Positions 10,329-19,556 of a DNA stretch of 64,000 nucleotides are shown here, in pieces. The notes under the pieces were generated by a model, which was not told where the DNA came from, did no database searches, and saw only the letters and a program-made list of their open reading frames with translations. The DNA lies in contig JARLIY010000105.1 in the NCBI GenBank assembly GCA_031291475.1, positions 1-64,000 of the forward strand. The letters run 5' to 3'. Made by a program: the position numbers and the translations under genes. This DNA comes from Xanthobacteraceae bacterium (GTDB lineage Bacteria; Pseudomonadota; Alphaproteobacteria; Rhizobiales; Xanthobacteraceae). Numbering within the stretch: the stretch's first letter is position 1; each line of letters starts with the position of its first letter.

Positions 10329-11852
10329 TCAGTCGCGTAACAGCGCGGGAATACCGCGAATGAGGTCGGCCGCCTTTTCGCCGATCATGATCGAGGGGGC
10401 GTTGGTATTGCCGCTGGTCACCGCCGGCATGATCGAGGCGTCGGCGACGCGCAGGCCTTCGATGCCATAGACCCGTAGTTGCGGATCGACGACGCTCATG
10501 GCGTCGATGCCCATCTTACAGGTTCCGGCCTGGTGGTGGTACGTCTCGCAAGTCTGCCGCACCCATTCGACGCGCTCCGCGCGCGTCTTCGCCTTCGGCC
10601 ATACCGAGCGTTTGCGCCATTTGGCGAAAGCCGGGCTTTCCAGGATCTCGATCGAGACTTCCAGCGAATGGACGAGCGCGTCGACGTCGGTTTGTTCGCT
10701 GAGGTAGCGCGGGTCGAGATGGAGCGGCGCCGTTGGATCGTCGGCGGTAAGTTTGAGCTCGCCGCGCGAGACCGGCCGAATGATGCCAGGCGCGATCGCA
10801 TAGGCGCTCGCCGGGATTTCAAGTGTCGGCAACGGCGGCGCCTGGCAGGTGAACAGCGGCTGATGATCGGGCACCGCGAGCCGCGGATCGCTTTTGGCGA
10901 AGATGTGGGCTTCGAGGATGTTGTTCTGCGGCGGCGGAATGTCACGGCTCGCTTCGTGGATGACGAAGGTCAAAAGATGATCGTGAAGGTTTTGGCCGAC
11001 GCCGCGCAGATCGGCCTTCACCTCGATGCCGAGCTTTTTCAGATCGTCCGCCGGCCCGATGCCGGACAGGAGTAGAAGATGCGGCGAGCCGATGGTGCCA
11101 CCGCTGACGATGACTTCGCCTGAGGCGCGCACAGTGTGGAGCTTGCCTTCGCGCTCGTAGAAGAGGCCGTTGCAGCGCCCGTTCTCGATCAGGAGTCGAT
11201 GGCTGCGCGCGCCGGTCTCTACGGTCAGGTTACGACGGTTGTGCGCCGGCTTGAGGAACGCCACCGCGGCGTTGCAGCGGCGGCCGTCGCGGACGGTCAG
11301 GTCGGTCAAGCCGACGCCAATCAAATCGGGTCCGGAGAAGTCGTAATTGATCGGGTGGCCGGCGCGCAGAGCGGCCTCGATGAAGGCTTCCGTCAGCGGA
11401 TTCGGATCGGTGATGCGCGACACCGTAAGCGGTCCGCCGACGCCGTGATAACGCGATGCGCCGCCGTAATAGTCCTCCGATTTCTTGAAGTAAGGCAGCA
11501 CGCTGTCATAGTCCCAGCCCGTATTGCCGAGATAGGCCCAATGGTCGTAATCCGCCGCCGCGCCGCGTACGTAGATCATCCCGTTGAGGCAGCTCGATCC
11601 GCCCAGAACTTTGCCGCGCGGCCAATAGATCGGCCGGTTAAGGGCCCCGGCTTGCGGCGCCGTCGTGAACGCCCAGTCGAACGGCGTGTTCCAAAGCTCC
11701 CAGGCGCGTTGCGGCGAGGAAATCCTGTCGTCATCGTCGGTGCCGCCGGCTTCCAGGAGCAACACGTTGGTTGATGGATCTTCGGACAAGCGTGCGGCGA
11801 TCGCGCATCCGGCCGAACCCGCGCCTATAACGATGTAATCGTATTCGGCCAT
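10329..11852 (-). CDS. GMC-family FAD-dependent alcohol oxidoreductase
   Basis: A 507-residue glucose-methanol-choline oxidoreductase. The N-terminal dinucleotide fold YIVIGAGSAGCAIAARL with LLLEAGG, the GMC signature near PRGKVLGGSSCLNGMIYVRG and the C-terminal active-site pair in YHHQAGTCKMG and SGNTNAPSIMIGEKAA are all present. It probably oxidises a primary alcohol to an aldehyde in the cytoplasm. It is the first gene of the 11852-3763 run, with a GGGGGAAG ribosome site before the ATG. In the terpene-degradation reading it would replace the dehydrogenases that oxidise citronellol or geraniol; that is inference from position. Confidence 0.88.
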   Translation of the reverse strand: MAEYDYIVIGAGSAGCAIAARLSEDPSTNVLLLEAGGTDDDDRISSPQRAWELWNTPFDWAFTTAPQAGALNRPIYWPRGKVLGGSSCLNGMIYVRGAAADYDHWAYLGNTGWDYDSVLPYFKKSEDYYGGASRYHGVGGPLTVSRITDPNPLTEAFIEAALRAGHPINYDFSGPDLIGVGLTDLTVRDGRRCNAAVAFLKPAHNRRNLTVETGARSHRLLIENGRCNGLFYEREGKLHTVRASGEVIVSGGTIGSPHLLLLSGIGPADDLKKLGIEVKADLRGVGQNLHDHLLTFVIHEASRDIPPPQNNILEAHIFAKSDPRLAVPDHQPLFTCQAPPLPTLEIPASAYAIAPGIIRPVSRGELKLTADDPTAPLHLDPRYLSEQTDVDALVHSLEVSIEILESPAFAKWRKRSVWPKAKTRAERVEWVRQTCETYHHQAGTCKMGIDAMSVVDPQLRVYGIEGLRVADASIMPAVTSGNTNAPSIMIGEKAADLIRGIPALLRD

Positions 11853-11932
11853 TGCGCTTCCCCCATGATGCGGCCGCGTCTGAGCGCGCGGCTCCGGGGG
11901 AAGTATCTCAGCGGAAGGACGCTTCGATCAAG

Positions 11933-12928
11933 TCAATGTTCGCTGTCGAGATGCGCCATCTGCGGCGCATCGTAGCGCGTGCCGACGGTCAAATCGGGCG
12001 AAACCGCGGCGTCGATGCGGGCGATGTCGGCGGCATCGAGCTTAAGTTCGAGCGCACCGAGCGTTTCTTTGAGCTGCTCGCGGCGACGTGCCCCGAGCAC
12101 CGGCACGATGTCGGCGCCGCGCGAGCGTACCCAGGCGAGCGCCAGCTGCGCCGGGCTCGCGCCTTTTTCCTCGCCGATTCGGCGCAACGCCTCGACCAGG
12201 CGCAGATTGGCTTCGACATTGCCTTGCTGAAAGCGCGGCATGCGGACGATGCGAAGGTCGCCCTTGTTGTTGGCCGGCGGCACGCGCCCGCTCAAGAGGC
12301 CGCGCGAGAGAACGCCATAGGCGGTAATGCCGATGCCGAGTTGGCGCGTGGTCGGCAAGATTAATTGTTCGATGCCGCGGCTCATCAAGGAATATTCGAT
12401 TTGCAAATCGGCGATCGGATGCACTTTTTGCGTGCGCCGGATGGTCTGCGCGCCGACCTCCGAGAGGCCGATATGACGGACATATCCGGCGCGGATCATG
12501 TCGGCGATGGCGCCGACGGTGTCTTCGATGGGCACGGCCGGATCGAGGCGCGCAGGGCGGTAGATGTCGACGTAGTCGGTGCCGAGGCGGCGCAACGTGT
12601 AGGCGAGAAAAGTCTTGACCGCCTGCGGCCGCCCGTCATTGCCGTGGAATCCGCCGCCGGGATCGCGCAGCGCGCCGAATTTGACCGAGATGACGACATT
12701 CGACCTCGGCACGCCTTCGAGCGCGCGGTGGATCAGCATCTCGTTGTGGCCCATGCCGTAGAAGTCGCCGGTGTCGATCAGCGTGATGCCGGCGTCCACC
12801 GCGGCGCGGATGGTGGCGATGGCTTCGGCCTCGTCCACCGGCCCGTAGACTCCCGGCGACATTCCCATACAGCCGAGGCCCACAACGCCGACAGTCGGTC
12901 CTTCGCGGCCAAGCCTTACGGTTTGCAT
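11933..12928 (-). CDS. Aldo/keto reductase family protein lacking the usual catalytic His
   Basis: A 331-residue TIM-barrel NADPH-dependent aldo/keto reductase of the YakC/PLR type. Asp52, Tyr57 and Lys83 of the catalytic tetrad are in place (IDTGDFYG and SVKFG), but the strand that normally reads YxxHRxDP is YRPARLDP, so the tetrad His is Ala126. The cofactor phosphate-site region VLGARRREQL is near the C-terminus. The gene is monocistronic between the GMC oxidoreductase and a convergent-free gap. The His change occurs in a known subgroup as far as I recall, so the protein may still be active with altered pH dependence or substrate range. Confidence 0.85.
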   Translation of the reverse strand: MQTVRLGREGPTVGVVGLGCMGMSPGVYGPVDEAEAIATIRAAVDAGITLIDTGDFYGMGHNEMLIHRALEGVPRSNVVISVKFGALRDPGGGFHGNDGRPQAVKTFLAYTLRRLGTDYVDIYRPARLDPAVPIEDTVGAIADMIRAGYVRHIGLSEVGAQTIRRTQKVHPIADLQIEYSLMSRGIEQLILPTTRQLGIGITAYGVLSRGLLSGRVPPANNKGDLRIVRMPRFQQGNVEANLRLVEALRRIGEEKGASPAQLALAWVRSRGADIVPVLGARRREQLKETLGALELKLDAADIARIDAAVSPDLTVGTRYDAPQMAHLDSEH

Positions 12929-13006
12929 GTCATTCCCATCCCGATTCTACGTGGAGAGATTGTCGATCGGCATTATACTCAATTCGTCAATGGCGCAGCG
13001 GCCGGC

Positions 13007-13804
13007 TCAGGGTCCGGTGATGTGATAGGCGAGGTACCAGGAAAACAGATTGGTCGTCGACGCATTTTGCAGGCCGGCGCCGATCGAAACGAGCAGGTGG
13101 TTGTGTTCGTCCACGTCGTAGATCGCGCCGATATTGAACCCGGTCGTCGGTCTGGTGGCGGCGGGGTCGGTGCTGCCGAAGGCGACGGTGGCGGTCTGAT
13201 GGAAGATTTCGCCGCCGATCGCCAACTGTTTGGTCACCTGCCGTTGCAGCAGCCAGCCGACATAGACGTAGTCGCGGTTGGCGGTGCCATCGCCTTGGTT
13301 GATCCAGTAGCCGCCGCCGCCATAGGTGGTCCAGCCGTCGAAACTTTTCTGTATCCAGACGGGAAAATAAGCGCGCACGTAACCGGCGCCGAGCGCGCGG
13401 CCCTCGTCTCCCGTTGGCAGCTCGATCAGGGGATAGATTCCGACCATTGGGCGCGAGCCGTGTTCGTCTTCGTCGATGAAGCGATATTTGAAGCCGAGTT
13501 CGGTATCGCCGTAGCCCGACTGCGCCGGGCCGCCCGGGCTGTCGAACGCCAATGGGGCGATGATGTGGACTTGGCCGTTGGGAACGATGCCGTAATTGAA
13601 TTCAAAACCGGGAGCCGCGCCTTGCGTGTCGCCGCGCACTGCGGTGCCGGTCGTCAGCATGTAGAACTCAAAATGTTGGTAAGGCACCGGCTCCGGATCG
13701 TCAGTGAGAAAGGGCGGCCCGGCGACGGCGCGGCCGAGCGGGCAGGCCGCCAGCAGAGCGGCCAAAGCGGCAACGCGGACGACGAATCCGGGCAGAACCG
13801 TCAT
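13007..13804 (-). CDS. Exported beta-barrel-like protein of unknown function
   Basis: From the ATG at 13804 the protein has about 265 residues, starting with a signal peptide (hydrophobic VVRVAALAALLAACPLG, likely cleaved after RAVAG). The mature part is rich in aromatic and alternating residues (for example GFEFNYGIVPNGQVHII, YGDTELGFKYRF, RAYFPVWIQ, YHITGP end), which suggests amphipathic beta strands of an outer-membrane or periplasmic barrel, like the MetA-pathway phenol-degradation (PF13557-like) family. An upstream GTG would add ten residues and spoil the signal peptide. The gene stands alone. The function is not known; a transporter-like barrel is the best guess. Confidence 0.65.
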   Translation of the reverse strand: MTVLPGFVVRVAALAALLAACPLGRAVAGPPFLTDDPEPVPYQHFEFYMLTTGTAVRGDTQGAAPGFEFNYGIVPNGQVHIIAPLAFDSPGGPAQSGYGDTELGFKYRFIDEDEHGSRPMVGIYPLIELPTGDEGRALGAGYVRAYFPVWIQKSFDGWTTYGGGGYWINQGDGTANRDYVYVGWLLQRQVTKQLAIGGEIFHQTATVAFGSTDPAATRPTTGFNIGAIYDVDEHNHLLVSIGAGLQNASTTNLFSWYLAYHITGP

Positions 13805-13930
13805 TGACCGCCCCGAGCAAGCCGATCGCGCCACGTCTACCGAGACGCGAACGCAAAATTAAATCGCCCCGGGAAAGTATGCGTCACGCGGCTGATTCGG
13901 AAGCACGATCGCAGCGATGGATGTGAACGG

Positions 13931-15031
13931 ATGATGGACCAACCGCTCCGTGCGATGTCCCCGCCGTTGCCGGATATTCCGATCGTCGACATTCGCGACG
14001 GCGGTCCGCCGCAGCACGCGCGGCGGAGCGCGGCGCGGGCGCGAGCGCTCCGCGATTCCTGCCTGCGCTTCTTCCCGCGCGCGGCATTGCCGTTCATACC
14101 GGCGCTGGATTGGCTCTCGCAGCGTGCGCTGAAGCGTTCGCGCTCGCCCTATTTCGGAGAGGTCGCGCAGATAGCGGCGGCGCTGGATTTTTCCGGCGTG
14201 TGGTTGCTCAACGGCTCCTATCAATGGGGCTGTACGGCGCGAGCCTGCGAAGAGAACGGCGAATCCTGGCTAATCCGTACGCTCGATTGGCCGTTTCGCG
14301 GTCTCGGACACCATACCGAGCTCGCGCATATGCGCAGCGAAGGCGGCGAGTTCGTCAGCGTCACCTGGCCGGGTTACGTCGGCGTTCTCACCGCCATGGC
14401 GCCGCGCCGCTTCGCGGCCGCGCTCAACCAAGCGCCGCTGCGGCGGCGGACGCGGCATCGCTGGCTGCGCCCCTGCGATTACGCCGCCAATGCGTTGCGC
14501 GCGGCGGCAAGCGCCGACCGCATGCCGCCGGATCAGCTTTTGCGCTACGCGTTCGAAGTGTGCGCGGATTACGCGGCGGCGCGGCGGCTGTTGGAAACAA
14601 CGCCGGTCGCGCGGCCGGCGATTTATATTTTGGTCGGCGCGGCGGCGCACGAACGCTGCGTCATCGAGCGCACCGAGACCGGCTTCGTCAGCCGTGAAGA
14701 CGATACCTGCGCGGCCAACGATTGGGTGCCCTGCCGGCCGGGCTGGGAAGGGCGGATCGGCATGCGGCGGTTTTTGGCGAGCTCGTTCGCCGACGCCGCC
14801 GGGCACAGCCGGGTGCGGCGCGAGGGTCTTGCCGCATGGAACGGCTCGCCGGCGGCGAGCGGGTTCGATTGGGTGCGCGAACCGGTGCTCAATCCCTACA
14901 CGCGGCTTGCGGTCGCCATGTGCCCGGGACGCGGCTTCTTGCGCGTCACCGGTTACGACGCAGTCGACGGCGCCAGCCTGCCGCAGAAGGTGACCCAAAT
15001 CCGTGCTCTCGAATTGCCGGCGCGGGCGTAA
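13931..15031 (+). CDS. Ntn-hydrolase of the acid ceramidase/NAAA-like amidase type
   Basis: This 366-residue protein matches the N-terminal nucleophile fold of acid ceramidase and N-acylethanolamine acid amidase. The probable nucleophile is Cys101 in QWGCTARA, followed by Arg116 and Asp119 in IRTLDWPF, the same Cys-Arg-Asp arrangement the family uses. The first 100 residues would become an alpha chain after self-cleavage before Cys101. No clear signal peptide is seen, so it may be cytoplasmic or exported in an unknown way. It would hydrolyse an amide bond, perhaps of a lipid-like N-acyl substrate. It faces away from the barrel protein gene and has no operon partner. Confidence 0.68.
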   Translation: MMDQPLRAMSPPLPDIPIVDIRDGGPPQHARRSAARARALRDSCLRFFPRAALPFIPALDWLSQRALKRSRSPYFGEVAQIAAALDFSGVWLLNGSYQWGCTARACEENGESWLIRTLDWPFRGLGHHTELAHMRSEGGEFVSVTWPGYVGVLTAMAPRRFAAALNQAPLRRRTRHRWLRPCDYAANALRAAASADRMPPDQLLRYAFEVCADYAAARRLLETTPVARPAIYILVGAAAHERCVIERTETGFVSREDDTCAANDWVPCRPGWEGRIGMRRFLASSFADAAGHSRVRREGLAAWNGSPAASGFDWVREPVLNPYTRLAVAMCPGRGFLRVTGYDAVDGASLPQKVTQIRALELPARA

Positions 15032-15158
15032 TAAACCTAGCAAATTCAATCATTAACGCGAAAACGTAGAAAAAGAAAAGCTGTGCCGACGATCACATCG
15101 GCGGCGTGCGCCGCGCATTAATTTGTTGACCAAGACTAGCCGGGGAATGGAGCGAGCC

Positions 15159-15365
15159 ATGAGCATGATGAACCTGACCATTACCGTCGTGCGTTCGCGT
15201 CGCCTGCCGCAGTGGAACGAGATTCGGACTTTGTTCATCGAATGGCGCCAGCGCGCCCGCTCCCGGCTCGAGCTGAGGTCGCTCGACGAACGCGAATTAT
15301 GGGATATGGGACTCACGCGCATGGACGCCCAAAACGAGGCCGACAAGCCGTTCTGGCAACGCTGA
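15159..15365 (+). CDS. DUF1127 small protein
   Basis: A 68-residue basic protein with the DUF1127 (YjiS-like) C-terminus LDERELWDMGLTRMDAQNEA, common in several copies in alphaproteobacteria. Members are small RNA- or stress-linked proteins in Agrobacterium and Rhodobacter, but no function can be assigned here. The ATG at 15159 is chosen because GGAGCG at 15149-15154 is well spaced; ATGs at 15147, 15165 and 15168 are also in frame. A hairpin terminator follows at 15457. Confidence 0.78.
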   Translation: MSMMNLTITVVRSRRLPQWNEIRTLFIEWRQRARSRLELRSLDERELWDMGLTRMDAQNEADKPFWQR

Positions 15366-15456
15366 GACGACAGGGAATCCCGCGGGCAGGGTGGCCGTTG
15401 CTCCAGCGTTCAAGCCTGCACGCGCGGATTTGACCAAGGTTATGCCGTTTGACCGC

Positions 15457-15485
15457 GGGCCGCCCCATCGGGGCGGCCCGTTTGC
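15457..15485 (+). terminator. Rho-independent terminator after the DUF1127 gene
   Basis: A perfect 10-bp stem, GGGCCGCCCC (15457-15466) with GGGGCGGCCC (15470-15479), closes a three-base loop and is followed by a short T-containing tail. It lies about 90 bases past the DUF1127 stop and about 70 bases before the alpha/beta hydrolase start. The weak T tract lowers certainty. Confidence 0.6.
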
Positions 15486-15551
15486 GTTGCTCCGGCGCCT
15501 GGCGTTATCTGCAAGCGGCCGCCACCGCTACTGCAACAACGCGAGAAGCCG

Positions 15552-16412
15552 ATGCCCAAAATCGAGAGCCACGACGGCACCGGGCTCTATTACGAGGAGG
15601 CAGGCTTCGGCACGCCGGTCGTCTTCATCCACGAATTCGCTGGCGACTATCGCACCTGGGAACCGCAGATGCGCTATTTCGCGCGCATGCATCGTTGCGT
15701 CACGTTCTCCGCGCGCGGCTATCCGCCCTCCGACATACCGAGCGACCCCGCGCGCTATGGCCAGGACATTGCGCGCGGCGACGTCATCGCCCTCATGGAC
15801 GCACTCGGCATCGCCGAGGCGCATATCGTCGGCCATTCCATGGGCGCCTATACCGCGCTGCATGTCGGCATCCGCCATCGCGAGCGTTGCATCTCGGTGA
15901 CCGCGGCGGGCTGCGGTTGGGGCTCGGTGGCGGATCCCGCGGCGCGCGAAGCGATGCGCAAGGTCGCGGCGGCGACCGCGCAAACTTTCAGGGAGAAAGG
16001 AATCGCCGAAGCGAGCGCGATATATGCTGACAATCCGAGCCGGCGGACGCAAAAATACAAAGACCCGCGCGCCTTCGCCGAATTCTCCCGGATGCTCGCG
16101 GAGCATTCCGCCGAAGGCCACGCGCTGACCATGTCGATGCTGCAAGCCCGCCGCCCGACGCTCTGGGAAATGGAAGCGGACTTGGCGAAATTCTCCGTGC
16201 CGCTGCTTGTCATCGTCGGCGATGAGGACGAAAGCTGCCTGGAAGGCAGCCTCTTTCTCAAGCGCACGGCGCCGACCGCCGGGCTCCTGGTCATTCCGCG
16301 CTCGGGCCATACCGTCACCAGCGAAGAGCCGGCGGCGGTCAACGCCGCGCTCGCCGAACTGTTCGCCGCGGCCGAGGTCGGCCGCTGGCTGGTGCACCGG
16401 CCGACGGCCTAA
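15552..16412 (+). CDS. Alpha/beta hydrolase
   Basis: A 286-residue alpha/beta-hydrolase-fold protein. The nucleophile elbow GHSMGAY, the oxyanion strand VVFIHEFAGDYRTW, the acid-bearing strand VGDEDESC and the final His in RSGHTV form a complete Ser-Asp-His triad. There is no signal peptide, so it should be cytoplasmic. Its ester, amide or lactone substrate cannot be read from sequence. The gene stands between the terminator at 15457 and the broken MFS exporter that starts 60 bases downstream; the two may be co-transcribed. Confidence 0.85.
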   Translation: MPKIESHDGTGLYYEEAGFGTPVVFIHEFAGDYRTWEPQMRYFARMHRCVTFSARGYPPSDIPSDPARYGQDIARGDVIALMDALGIAEAHIVGHSMGAYTALHVGIRHRERCISVTAAGCGWGSVADPAAREAMRKVAAATAQTFREKGIAEASAIYADNPSRRTQKYKDPRAFAEFSRMLAEHSAEGHALTMSMLQARRPTLWEMEADLAKFSVPLLVIVGDEDESCLEGSLFLKRTAPTAGLLVIPRSGHTVTSEEPAAVNAALAELFAAAEVGRWLVHRPTA

Positions 16413-16471
16413 GCCGCGAAAAAGCGGCCGCCCGCGGGCTTGATCGGCTATTCTCCGCGCCGGAGTTCGTC

Positions 16472-18078
16472 ATGAGCAACGTGGCTGGCGCATCCTCGAG
16501 CAAAGCACCGTCGTTCGTGGCGCCGTTCCGCCATACCGCGTTCACCGTGATCTGGACGGCGACGCTCGTTTCCAATGTCGGCAGCTGGATGTACAGCGCC
16601 GCATCGGGCTGGCTCATGACCAGCCTCAATCCCGGTCCCTTGATCGTGGCGCTGGTGCAGGCGGCGAGCACGTTTCCGATTTTCTTGCTCGCGATGCCGG
16701 CCGGCGCGCTCGCCGATATATTCGACAAACGCAAATATCTGATCGTGGTCGAATCGCTGTACACGGCCATTTCGGCCGTCTATGCGGCGATGGTCGGCTT
16801 TGGTCTCGCCACGCCCGGCAATTTGCTATTGTTCACGCTCCTGATCGGCGCCGCCGGCGCGTTGACGGCTCCGGCCTGGCAAGCCGTCGTGCCGATGCTC
16901 GTCCCCAGGGACGACCTGCCCGCGGGCATCGCCGCCAACAGCGTCGGCGTGAACATTTCGCGCGCGCGCTCGGTCCGGCGCTCGGCGGCGCGATCATTTC
17001 CGCCTTCGGCATTGTCGCGCCGTTTTGGGCCAATGCGATCGCCAATCTCGGCATTGTCGGCTCGCTCCTGTGGTGGCGCGCGGCGCGAAAGCCGAGATCG
17101 CTGTTGCCGGCGGAGCGTTTCGGTCAGGCGATCTGGGCCGGCCTGCGCTATGCTCGACATAATCAGCATTTGCGCGGCACCTTGGCGCGGGCGGTCGGCT
17201 TCTTTCTGTTCGCCAGCGCCTATTGGGCGTTGCTGCCGCTGGTCGCCCGCGAGCAGATCGCGGGTGGCCCGAGCCTTTACGGCATGCTGCTCGGCGTGAT
17301 CGGCGCCGGCGCCGTCGGCGGCGCATTCTTTCTGCCGTGGCTGAAGACAAAGCTCGGCCCGGATAAGCTGATGGCGCTGGGGACGCTCGGCCAGGCACTG
17401 GCGATGGTGCTCTACGGCAGTGCCCGCGAGCCCTCGATCGCGATTCTCGCCAGCGCCATCGCCGGCGCGTCGTGGATCGCGGCGCTCGCGACGCTGAGCG
17501 TATCGGCGCAGGTGGCTTTGCCCGACTGGGTGCGGGCGCGCGGGCTCGCCGTATACACGACGATATTCTTCGGCTGCCTCACGCTCGGCAGCGCGGTGTG
17601 GGGCGAAGTTGCCGAATGGGTCGGATTGTCGGCCGCGCATTTCCTCGCCGCCGCCGGTGCGATCGCGGCGCTGCCGCTGACGTGGCGCTGGAAGCTGCAA
17701 ACCGCCGCCGGCATCGATTTCACGCCGTCGATGCACTGGCCGGCGCCGGTCACCGCGCGGACCATTGAACGCGATCGCGGGCCGGTGCTGGTGACCCTCG
17801 AATATCGCATTCATCCGCAGAACCGCGCCGCGTTCCTCAAGGCCATCGCCCGGCTCGAACATCAGCGACGCCGCGACGGCGCCTATGCGTGGGGCGTGTT
17901 CGAGGACGCCGCCGAGGAAGGCCGCATCATGGAAACATTCCTCGTCGAATCGTGGATGGAGCATTTGCGCCAGCACGAGCGCGTGACCAATGCCGATCGC
18001 GTGGTGCAGGAGGCGGTGCAGCGCTTCCATCTGCACGGCGCGCCAAAGGTGACGCATTTCATTGCCGCCGAAGATTAG
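16472..18078 (+). pseudogene. MFS exporter (EntS/MFS_3-like) with a frameshift
   Basis: Two overlapping frames encode consecutive parts of one transporter of about 535 residues. The first frame is good from MSNVAGASS to NSVGVNISRA (16472 to about 16960). The second frame carries LGPALGGAIISAFGIVAPFWANA through the remaining helices and a cytoplasmic C-terminal domain ending at 18078. The break lies in a CG run at 16959-16969. Removing one CG pair restores NISRALGPALGG, as the EntS/PF05977 family normally reads (a one-base loss would also fit). The protein would otherwise be a 10-12 helix exporter with the ABM-like C-terminal extension of this family. Either the gene is inactive or the run is an assembly error; the rest looks under selection. 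Confidence 0.82.
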
Positions 18079-18081
18079 GCG

Positions 18082-18705
18082 CTACGCCGAAATGTCGTCC
18101 AAATGCTGCGTCTCGTTGAGCCGCAGGATGCGGGCCTTGCCGTCGGCAAGGTCGATCTCGTTGATGCAGCAGGGGCTCTGCGCGATCCGCCAGTAGGACG
18201 ATAATGGCAGATCGAGGAATTGCAGCAGCAGGACGCGGTTCACGCTGTCGTGGCCGACAAGCACGACGGTCTCGAAGGCGTGGCGGGCGAGCACCAAGCG
18301 CACGGCATCGACCGCGCGCGCTGCAACGTCCTGCAAGGACTCGCCGCGCGGGAAGCGCACGAGCTGCGGCGTCGCATGCCAGGCGGCGAACAGCGCGGGA
18401 TCTTCGGCCTTGGCGTCGGCGAAAGTTTTGAACTGCCAGGCGCCGTAATCGATGTCGTTGAGGTCTTCGCAAATTTCCGCCGGCGCAATGCCGCAAGCGC
18501 GCGCGATGGCTTCCGCCGTTTTCACCGTGCGCCCCAAGGGGCTCGTGTAAATCCGGCTCGGCTTCCAGGCGGCGGCGATGCGCCGGGCGACCGCTTGCGC
18601 CTCGGCGCGTCCTCGGGCGGTGAGGTTCAGCGGCTCGCGGCCGCGAAAGCGTTCGGGCTTGATGCCTTCGACATGGCCGTGACGGACCAGCAGGATTTTC
18701 GTCAT
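18082..18705 (-). CDS. Histidine phosphatase (phosphoglycerate-mutase-like) family protein
   Basis: A 207-residue branch-1 histidine phosphatase. The phospho-accepting histidine is in LLVRHGHVEG near the N-terminus, with the conserved SPLGRTVKTAE arginine segment, Glu in the GESLQDV loop and the second His in VVLVGHDSVNR. It dephosphorylates a small phosphate ester; related enzymes act on alpha-ribazole phosphate, phosphoglycerate or sugar phosphates. The ATG at 18705 is preferred over an upstream start at 18771 because it has GAAGG at good spacing and gives the standard N-terminus. It converges with the MFS gene with four bases between stops. Confidence 0.85.
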   Translation of the reverse strand: MTKILLVRHGHVEGIKPERFRGREPLNLTARGRAEAQAVARRIAAAWKPSRIYTSPLGRTVKTAEAIARACGIAPAEICEDLNDIDYGAWQFKTFADAKAEDPALFAAWHATPQLVRFPRGESLQDVAARAVDAVRLVLARHAFETVVLVGHDSVNRVLLLQFLDLPLSSYWRIAQSPCCINEIDLADGKARILRLNETQHLDDISA

Positions 18706-18760
18706 GCCGGCCTTCTTTACCGGAGCGAGATCGTTTGGGAAAAGCGGTTTGCAGCTTTCC

Positions 18761-18794
18761 GCAAAAAACACCGGCCGCCGAGCAGGGCGGCCGG
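18761..18794 (-). terminator. Terminator after the 18853-19266 gene
   Basis: A perfect 9-bp stem, CCGGCCGCC (18771-18779) with GGCGGCCGG (18786-18794), is followed on the minus strand by TGTTTTTTG. This is a standard intrinsic terminator for the upstream minus-strand gene and separates it from the histidine phosphatase. Confidence 0.75.
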
Positions 18795-18852
18795 ATTAAC
18801 CCGTCGCTTTACCGCCTGTTGCTGGCAGCAATCGGCGGCGAGCGCTTACGCC

Positions 18853-19266
18853 TCAGCCGACGAAACCGACGCGTTCTTGTTCGCGGGCCTCGGCTTCGGT
18901 CTTCGGTTGCGCCGGCAGTTGCAGCACGGTTGCCGTCTGACCTTCGCACAGAAGCGTCAGCAGAACGTTGCGCCCGTCGGGAAACTCGAGCGCGTCATGA
19001 TGCGCAGCCAGCTTCTCTTTGTTGACCTGGCGAAAGATTGCGGTCCGGTGGCTGATGGTCTTGGTCTTCCAGCCCAACAAACCGGCCGGCAAGCAAGCGA
19101 CTTCGCCGGCGAACGCCAGCTCCGTTCCCGGCAACAAGCACACAGCCATGCCGAGATCGTCGGCGGCTGCGAATCCGCGTGTTCCGGTGCCGAAGTCACG
19201 CGTTACAAGCTTGTCGCCGACTCTCGCGGGTCGCGACCGCACGCTTTGGAGGCTAAAGTCACACAT
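18853..19266 (-). CDS. Conserved hypothetical protein (MCDFSL family)
   Basis: A 137-residue protein beginning MCDFSLQSV, a family I recognise from Bradyrhizobium-type genomes but for which no function is known. It contains LVTRDFGTGTRGFAA, VCLLPGTELAF, the HHDALEFPDG block and a C-terminal EGQTATVLQLPA. No signal peptide or membrane segment is seen. The ATG at 19266 is chosen because AAGGAG lies eight bases upstream; the longer open frame to 19347 has no ribosome site. The gene is flanked by its own terminator and a 290-base gap. Confidence 0.72.
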   Translation of the reverse strand: MCDFSLQSVRSRPARVGDKLVTRDFGTGTRGFAAADDLGMAVCLLPGTELAFAGEVACLPAGLLGWKTKTISHRTAIFRQVNKEKLAAHHDALEFPDGRNVLLTLLCEGQTATVLQLPAQPKTEAEAREQERVGFVG

Positions 19267-19556
19267 TGTGGCGACTCCTTTCTTCCCGGCATGTCGTCCG
19301 GGGTCCTTCAGGCCCCCCACCACCCCTCCAGTTACGTGGTCAAGCAAGAATGGTGCCGTCGATCAGACACACGAGATATTCGACCGTAAGAGTGTGGCGC
19401 GCTTGCGGCTTGTCTGTTCACGACTTGGGCACTCAAGACTTGGGCTCGTTGCCGTCGTGATGCCAACGCAGGCGCCGCGGCAAACGTTCGGGTCGGGCGC
19501 ATTTTTTCATCGGCCTGCCCAGGATGAAGGCGTTGCCGCGGTCGCGCCGCCGGTAC

